A stretch of 43,094 nt of DNA from Mastigamoeba balamuthi (lineage: Eukaryota; Evosea; Mastigamoebida; Mastigamoebidae), in NCBI GenBank assembly GCA_902651635.1, contig CACRSC010000013.1, forward strand, positions 3,902 to 46,995. Direction: 5' to 3'. Position numbers and translations under genes: made by a program. Of the stretch, positions 41,699 through 43,094 are shown one piece after another. Under the pieces are notes generated by a model. It was not told the origin of the DNA, made no database searches, and saw nothing but the letters and a program-made list of their open reading frames with translations. Position 1 is the stretch's first letter, and each line of letters starts with the position of its first letter.

Positions 41699-43094
41699 CT
41701 ACAACTGTGTGTTGCTCTGATCGTCCCTCCTGATGGGATCTTGATGGCAAATACTGACGATGTCTCCAAACGATCTCGTCTGTTGCCTGTCATCCTGATC
41801 CAGCTTCCTGTCATAACATCTGAAGTTCTCTCTCACCTCTGGCACCTGGGGCGTCAGCTCTCCGAGCAACCCGAGCAGCTCATGCACAACAACAGGCTCT
41901 TCGAATCCCTTGGCCAACGCTCTCCCCAGGCATCGGAACGCATACCTGTTTGTGTCAGCCTCACAAATTGAGATGCGCGGAGCGTACTGATCTTGGCATG
42001 CCAGTCGTATCGAGTCAGCGACACAACATGATGTGTTGAACTCCTTGTTGAGGGGCTCGAGCCTCGCTGCCAGGTTGACGGCGTTGCCCAGCACCGTGTA
42101 GTTGAGCCGCGACGAGCTCCCCACGTTGCCCGCGTACACCTCCCCCGAGTTCAGGCCCACCCTGATGGCCATGGGCATCCCGTACTTCCTGGCGAAGATC
42201 TCCTCATTCATCTTCCTCAGCGACGCCAGCAGCTCGATGGTGGCCTTGCACGCCAAAGCCTCTGAGTGTGCTATCTTCTCTGGGCAGCCCCAGACAGCCA
42301 TGATGACGTCCCCGATATACCTGCATTGGCCTGTGAGTCTCTTTGGACTGGGGAGAAATTGGGGAAGGGTGATGCAGCGCACTTGTCGATGATGGCGCCG
42401 TTGGACTCGAGGATGTACGAGAACGAGTCGAACATGCGCTCCAGAATGTCGATCAGCACAGTCGCCCCGTGCTTGTCCATCGACGCCGTGAAGTTGGCCA
42501 CGTCCAGGAACATGATAGTCGCGTGCATCGGAGCCACTCCAACGGCTGGCCTCAGTTGGTTCTTGACGAGGTACCGCACCACAATCGTCAGCACGTACAG
42601 CGCACTGAGACAATCAAGAGATTGAATACAAGCAATTTGGTCAATGGTTTCGTACAAAGCAGAGAGCACGCGGCCCATCCGAGCTGCGTCAGACTCCAAC
42701 TGTGCAAGTGCTGCTGTTAGTCAGGTTGCAGTTGCATCGGTTCACACCATGGAAACCTCTCGGATAGCACTTCTGTTTGAGTCAACGATGTTGCCAATGC
42801 CGGTGAGTTCCATGTTGGCGACCTTCTTCATCTGCGCTGACACGAGGAACAGGGGCTTCACGAGCCTGTCTCCCAGGAACACAGCGATACAAACTGCAAT
42901 GATCATCACTACGAGCTCGGCCGCAATCAGTATGATGACGGCCTTGACGACAGAGTTCTTGGTGTCGACCTGCTTCTGGACGACGTCGCCGAGGAAGTCG
43001 CTCTTGGGGGTCACGAGCACCAGCCAGAACGTCAGGTTCCCCGGCTGTGTGATCAGCGCCGTGTCCACGTACAGGTCCCCCAGCTCAAAGCTCA
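41699..43094 (-). CDS. Receptor adenylate cyclase H (5' part beyond window)
   Basis: Exons: complement(join(41699..41945, 41988..42320, 42383..42604, 42656..42699, 42748..43094)); the last runs off the window. The visible part covers the end of the ectodomain (LYVDTALITQPGNLTFW), TM2, the linker and the whole class IIIb cyclase domain. Catalytic residues are intact, with one change of GDAIMAVWG to GDVIMAVWG next to the second metal Asp. Intron positions equal those of A and D-G, and introns 2 and 3 are almost identical to those of G. TM2 differs from G (ILIAAELVVMIIAVCIAVFL). The C-terminal tail extends beyond that of G and ends NTQL. Confidence 0.9.

Noticed and set aside
14308-43094. Guanylate cyclase identity for the eight paralogues
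   Set aside because: The purine-reading residues are Lys and Thr (class IIIb adenylate pattern), not the Glu/Cys pair of guanylate cyclases.

Overview
The window is nuclear DNA of a eukaryote, almost certainly a free-living protist. Nearly every gene is split by short spliceosomal introns of about 40-90 nt (GT-AG, with two probable GC-AG cases), there are no bacterial operon signals, and the receptor proteins have signal peptides or membrane anchors joined to eukaryotic-type cyclic-nucleotide enzymes. Genes end in TAA, TAG and TGA, so the code looks standard. I cannot name the lineage from this sequence alone.

There are three kinds of territory. (1) 1-5.0 kb (+) holds a decaying or highly unusual spliced gene for a charged, nuclear-looking protein with a Lys/Glu/Gln repeat and an H1-like basic tail. 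A poorly resolved AT-rich gene on the minus strand lies at about 5.6-6.6 kb. (2) 6.8-35.2 kb, continuing past 41.7 kb, is a GC-rich cyclic-nucleotide signalling cluster. It begins with a receptor phosphodiesterase (6806-11404, -), built as signal peptide, two tandem periplasmic-binding-type ligand domains, one membrane span and a class I PDE domain. A secreted or membrane-anchored endonuclease/exonuclease/phosphatase-fold protein follows (12008-13480, -). Then come eight paralogous receptor adenylate cyclases, three on + (A, B, C) and five on - (D, E, F, G, H; H runs off the window). Each cyclase has TM1, a dCache-like ectodomain, TM2, a HAMP-like linker and a class IIIb cyclase domain. (3) 35.2-41.7 kb is an AT-rich, repeat-rich block that separates near-twin cyclases G and H. 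It carries two copies of an unrecognised intron-containing gene family (one open, one broken), palindromic and GTAG/CTAC repeats, a stray cyclase exon fragment and a dead Tc1/mariner-like transposase.

The biological idea is that the cluster encodes both arms of a surface-sensed cyclic-nucleotide circuit. Several cyclase receptors, with diverging sensor domains but nearly invariant catalytic and juxtamembrane sequence, would make cAMP. A receptor with an unrelated ligand domain would degrade cyclic nucleotide. Exon structures were worked out by aligning the eight cyclase paralogues with each other. All seven complete cyclases, the PDE and the EEP gene give uninterrupted reading frames whose summed exon lengths are divisible by three. 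Ligands, nucleotide preference of the PDE and expression are inference.
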